Source: Chitinophagaceae bacterium (GTDB lineage Bacteria > Bacteroidota > Bacteroidia > Chitinophagales > Chitinophagaceae). From it: 17,038 bases of DNA. Of this stretch, positions 15,977 through 17,038 are shown one piece after another (within the stretch, counting starts at the first letter, position 1; each line of letters opens with the position of its first letter). The notes under the pieces are model-generated. The model did not search any database and was not told where the DNA came from. It was given only the letters and a program-made list of their open reading frames with translations. The DNA is taken from NCBI GenBank assembly GCA_016710935.1, contig JADJTY010000013.1:1-17038 (forward strand), given 5' to 3'. A program made the translations under genes and the position numbers.

Positions 15977-16000
15977 AACATAATTAAAAACATAATTAAA
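15977..16000 (+). repeat. Perfect 12-bp tandem duplication in a leader
   Basis: AACATAATTAAA occurs twice in immediate tandem (15977-15988 and 15989-16000), ending 9 bases before the start codon of the small gene. It keeps the region just upstream of the start unstructured and A-rich, as favoured for translation starts in Bacteroidota. It could also vary in copy number. Confidence 0.7.
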
Positions 16001-16009
16001 TTAAAAGTC

Positions 16010-16189
16010 ATGAAAAAGCAAACAACAAATCAATTCTCTCCAATCAGTAAAGAACATACTGAAAAATTAACCACTGTAGTAAACGAAACCATTGCTCTTG
16101 GACAGGTTAGATCTTTCAGTGCAGCTGATCTGTGGAATATTCAACGCAGAGGAAGAACTATGATGAGCAGAAGGAATTATTTTGCATAA
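16010..16189 (+). CDS. Small conserved-looking protein, 59 residues, unknown function
   Basis: Function not recognised. Seen: an ATG at 16010-16012 opens a 59-codon frame beginning MKKQTTNQFSPISKEHTEKL, followed by TTVVNETIALGQVRSF and ending SAADLWNIQRRGRTMMSRRN then YFA, with a TAA at 16187-16189. It has no signal peptide or TM. The polar N-terminal half is followed by the stretch RSFSAADLWNIQRR and a very basic tail with five Arg in the last 15 residues, which suggests nucleic-acid or acidic-surface binding. I recall similar short proteins ending in (T/S)AADLWNIQR plus a basic tail in Chitinophagaceae and Sphingobacteria; not checked by search. Support for a real gene is strong: a consensus promoter with an operator-like repeat upstream, an A-rich start region, and a rho-independent terminator about 50 bases after the stop. 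Confidence 0.8.
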   Translation: MKKQTTNQFSPISKEHTEKLTTVVNETIALGQVRSFSAADLWNIQRRGRTMMSRRNYFA

Positions 16190-16241
16190 GACCAGTAAGT
16201 ATAGCCAATTCTGAAATGGTTTTTAGCTCAACATTCCACAC

Positions 16242-16272
16242 AAAGCCCCGAAATATTATCAGGGCTTTTTTT
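16242..16272 (+). terminator. Rho-independent terminator of the 59-codon gene
   Basis: AAAGCCC (16242-16248) pairs with GGGCTTT (16262-16268) across a 13-base loop, followed by more T. It ends the small-gene transcript before the tRNA promoter. Confidence 0.85.
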
Positions 16273-16321
16273 ATTTCGGGAAGTACGCAAAAAAATACTA
16301 TCAATTAATTGGCTTTTTTTT

Positions 16322-16350
16322 TTTGTAAAAGGTAAAAAGCCCTATTTTTG
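16322..16350 (+). promoter_or_regulatory. Promoter of the tRNA-Asn gene
   Basis: TTTG (16322-16325), 17 bases, then TATTTTTG (16343-16350) fits the -33 / -7 TAnnTTTG consensus. Transcription would start near 16357, giving a 5' leader of about 110 bases to be removed from the tRNA. Confidence 0.68.
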
Positions 16351-16383
16351 CTGCCCGTTAGGGTACACTCCTCCCTAGCCGTA

Positions 16384-16443
16384 GTTTTTCACTGCGACGA
16401 AGGAGCAGTAAAAACAAGGTCCCGATGAGGAACGATATCGGGA
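16384..16443 (+). repeat. Two adjacent hairpins in the tRNA leader
   Basis: First hairpin: GTTTTTCACTGC (16384-16395) against GCAGTAAAAAC (16405-16415), an 11-bp stem with one bulged C and loop GACGAAGGA. Second: TCCCGAT (16420-16426) against ATCGGGA (16437-16443). CCCGAT...ATCGGG palindromes and GCGACGAAGGAGC phrases resemble dispersed intergenic repeats I recall from this phylum, so this may be a mobile palindromic repeat rather than a functional RNA. Confidence 0.6.
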
Positions 16444-16468
16444 TAGGTTGGTAGGAATAAAATATACA

Positions 16469-16542
16469 CTCCTCCTAGCTCAGTTGGTTAGAGCATCTGA
16501 CTGTTAATCAGAGGGTCGCTGGTTCAAGTCCAGCGGGGGAGC
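16469..16542 (+). tRNA. tRNA-Asn (anticodon GTT)
   Basis: The full cloverleaf can be drawn. Acceptor CTCCTCC (16469-16475) pairs with GGGGGAG (16535-16541) with one U-G pair; TA at positions 8-9; D stem GCTC/GAGC; anticodon stem TCTGA/TCAGA (16496-16500 and 16508-16512) around the loop CTGTTAA with anticodon GTT at 16503-16505; T arm GCTGG-TTCAAGT-CCAGC (16518-16534). CCA is not encoded. The base at the discriminator position, C at 16542, is unusual, so the 3' end may be shifted by one. A terminator follows directly, and an integrase gene lies downstream in the same direction, making this tRNA the likely attachment site. Confidence 0.93.
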
Positions 16543-16555
16543 GAAAACAGTAAAT

Positions 16556-16589
16556 GGGTTTCAAACAATTTGAGTTTGAAACCCTTTTT
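16556..16589 (+). terminator. Rho-independent terminator after tRNA-Asn
   Basis: GGGTTTCAAA (16556-16565) and TTTGAAACCC (16575-16584) form a perfect 10-bp stem with a 9-base loop, followed by T5. It lies 14 bases after the tRNA. Confidence 0.92.
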
Positions 16590-16591
16590 CA

Positions 16592-16611
16592 TTGCATACT
16601 ATTTGCATACT
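16592..16611 (+). repeat. Direct repeat pair near the attachment site
   Basis: TTGCATACT occurs twice, at 16592-16600 and 16603-16611, with an 11-base period, about one helical turn. It lies between the tRNA terminator and the integrase. Phased short direct repeats at this place are typical of integrase arm-type binding sites; that role is inferred. Confidence 0.5.
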
Positions 16612-16688
16612 TGTTGGAAATAAAGGGTTAACAAAGGCTAATATTTGACAAAACCTCTCTTTCATACTGACTGAAGCCAGGATACTTC

Positions 16689-17038
16689 AACACGAATTCT
16701 TCCACATTTTCAAAGTGACTTTTTGGTTACGTCGCACAAAAGTCAACAAGAATGGATTAGTACCTTCAATGCTAAGATTAAGCTTTCAAAGTTAAAGGTA
16801 GATAAGGCAGCAGGATATTATATTGATCTGTGTGGAATCTAACCAAGCAAAGTTTAAAGGGCAATAAAGACCAGACCAGGCAGATCAACAATTGGATCAA
16901 TGAATGTTTGGTTAAGATATCAGAGAACCTGTATAGAGAAGAGCTAAAGAAAGGCAACAGCATTCATCTACACTCTATCATCAACCAGTTATTTGCAAAA
17001 CCTTTTGAAGAGCCTTCATTATTAAAAATGATTGAGGA
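16689..17038 (+). pseudogene. Tyrosine recombinase/integrase, N-terminal part, frameshifted and cut by the window edge
   Basis: Seen: in shifting frames the plus strand reads NTNSSTF, then FKVTFWLRRTKVNKNGLVP, then NAKIKLSKLKVDKAAGYYID, then WNLTKQSLKGNKDQTRQINN, WINECLVKISENLYREEL and HSIINQLFAKPFEEPSLLKM up to the edge. This is the arm-type DNA-binding domain and the start of the SAM-like core-binding domain found in Bacteroidota phage/ICE integrases. The catalytic domain lies outside. At least three indels (near 16707-16710, 16765 and 16832) break it, and no clear ATG is seen at its start. Known: such integrases insert mobile elements into tRNA 3' ends, and tRNA-Asn lies 150 bases upstream in the same orientation. 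Inference: this is the left end of an integrated element. Either a decayed integrase or edge-of-contig sequencing error would explain the breaks. Confidence 0.68.

Noticed and set aside
16384..16443. Riboswitch or small regulatory RNA upstream of the tRNA
   Set aside because: Two simple hairpins with no recognisable aptamer or family consensus; a palindromic repeat is the simpler reading.
1..17038. CRISPR array, insertion sequence or phage defence system
   Set aside because: No regularly spaced repeats, transposase, or defence-gene motifs were seen; the only mobile signal is the integrase at the right edge.

Overview
The window looks like a chromosomal segment of a Bacteroidota bacterium, most likely Chitinophagaceae or a close relative. 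The base composition is AT-leaning, ribosome binding sites are A-rich rather than Shine-Dalgarno-like, and several promoters fit the Bacteroidota consensus TTTG-N17-20-TAnnTTTG. The gene set matches the flexirubin / aryl-polyene pigment loci typical of this phylum. That assignment rests on family recognition and gene context; the condensing enzymes and DarA/DarB-type dialkylresorcinol genes are not in the window and would be expected beyond its left edge.

Region 1-12929 (minus strand, read right to left) is one long compact gene train: a retinol-saturase/phytoene-desaturase-like FAD oxidoreductase; a family 2 glycosyltransferase with a C-terminal DUF2062 domain; a 1279-residue fusion of an MMPL exporter, a PlsC-type acyltransferase and a SAM methyltransferase; a second FAD oxidoreductase of the same type; a membrane-anchored C45-type acyltransferase/hydrolase with a TPR-like tail; holo-ACP synthase (acpS); a PaaK-like AMP-forming CoA ligase; and the start of a flavin-dependent halogenase that runs off the left edge. 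Plausible division of labour: the ligase activates an aryl acid starter, AcpS arms the carrier protein, the FAD enzymes adjust the polyene, the methyltransferase and halogenase decorate the aryl head, the acyltransferases transfer the product, and the MMPL part moves it to the outer membrane.

Region 12930-15586 (plus strand) holds a divergently transcribed coiled-coil membrane protein with a strong terminator, then a second, intact flavin-dependent halogenase-like gene with all the family motifs. Region 15587-16300 is mostly non-coding, but it carries an unusually clear operator/promoter pair driving a 59-codon gene that ends at a strong terminator. Region 16320-17038 holds a tRNA-Asn gene with its own promoter, a hairpin-rich leader and a terminator, followed by the N-terminal part of a tyrosine integrase: the left end of an element integrated at the tRNA.

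Reading frames are broken by many single-base indels, mostly in homopolymers. They are densest at both window edges (about 1-2300 and 16700-17038), with a few between 2500 and 6100, while 6119-16600 is nearly clean. The conserved motifs survive perfectly across the breaks, so low-coverage sequence error near contig ends is a better explanation than gene decay for most of them.
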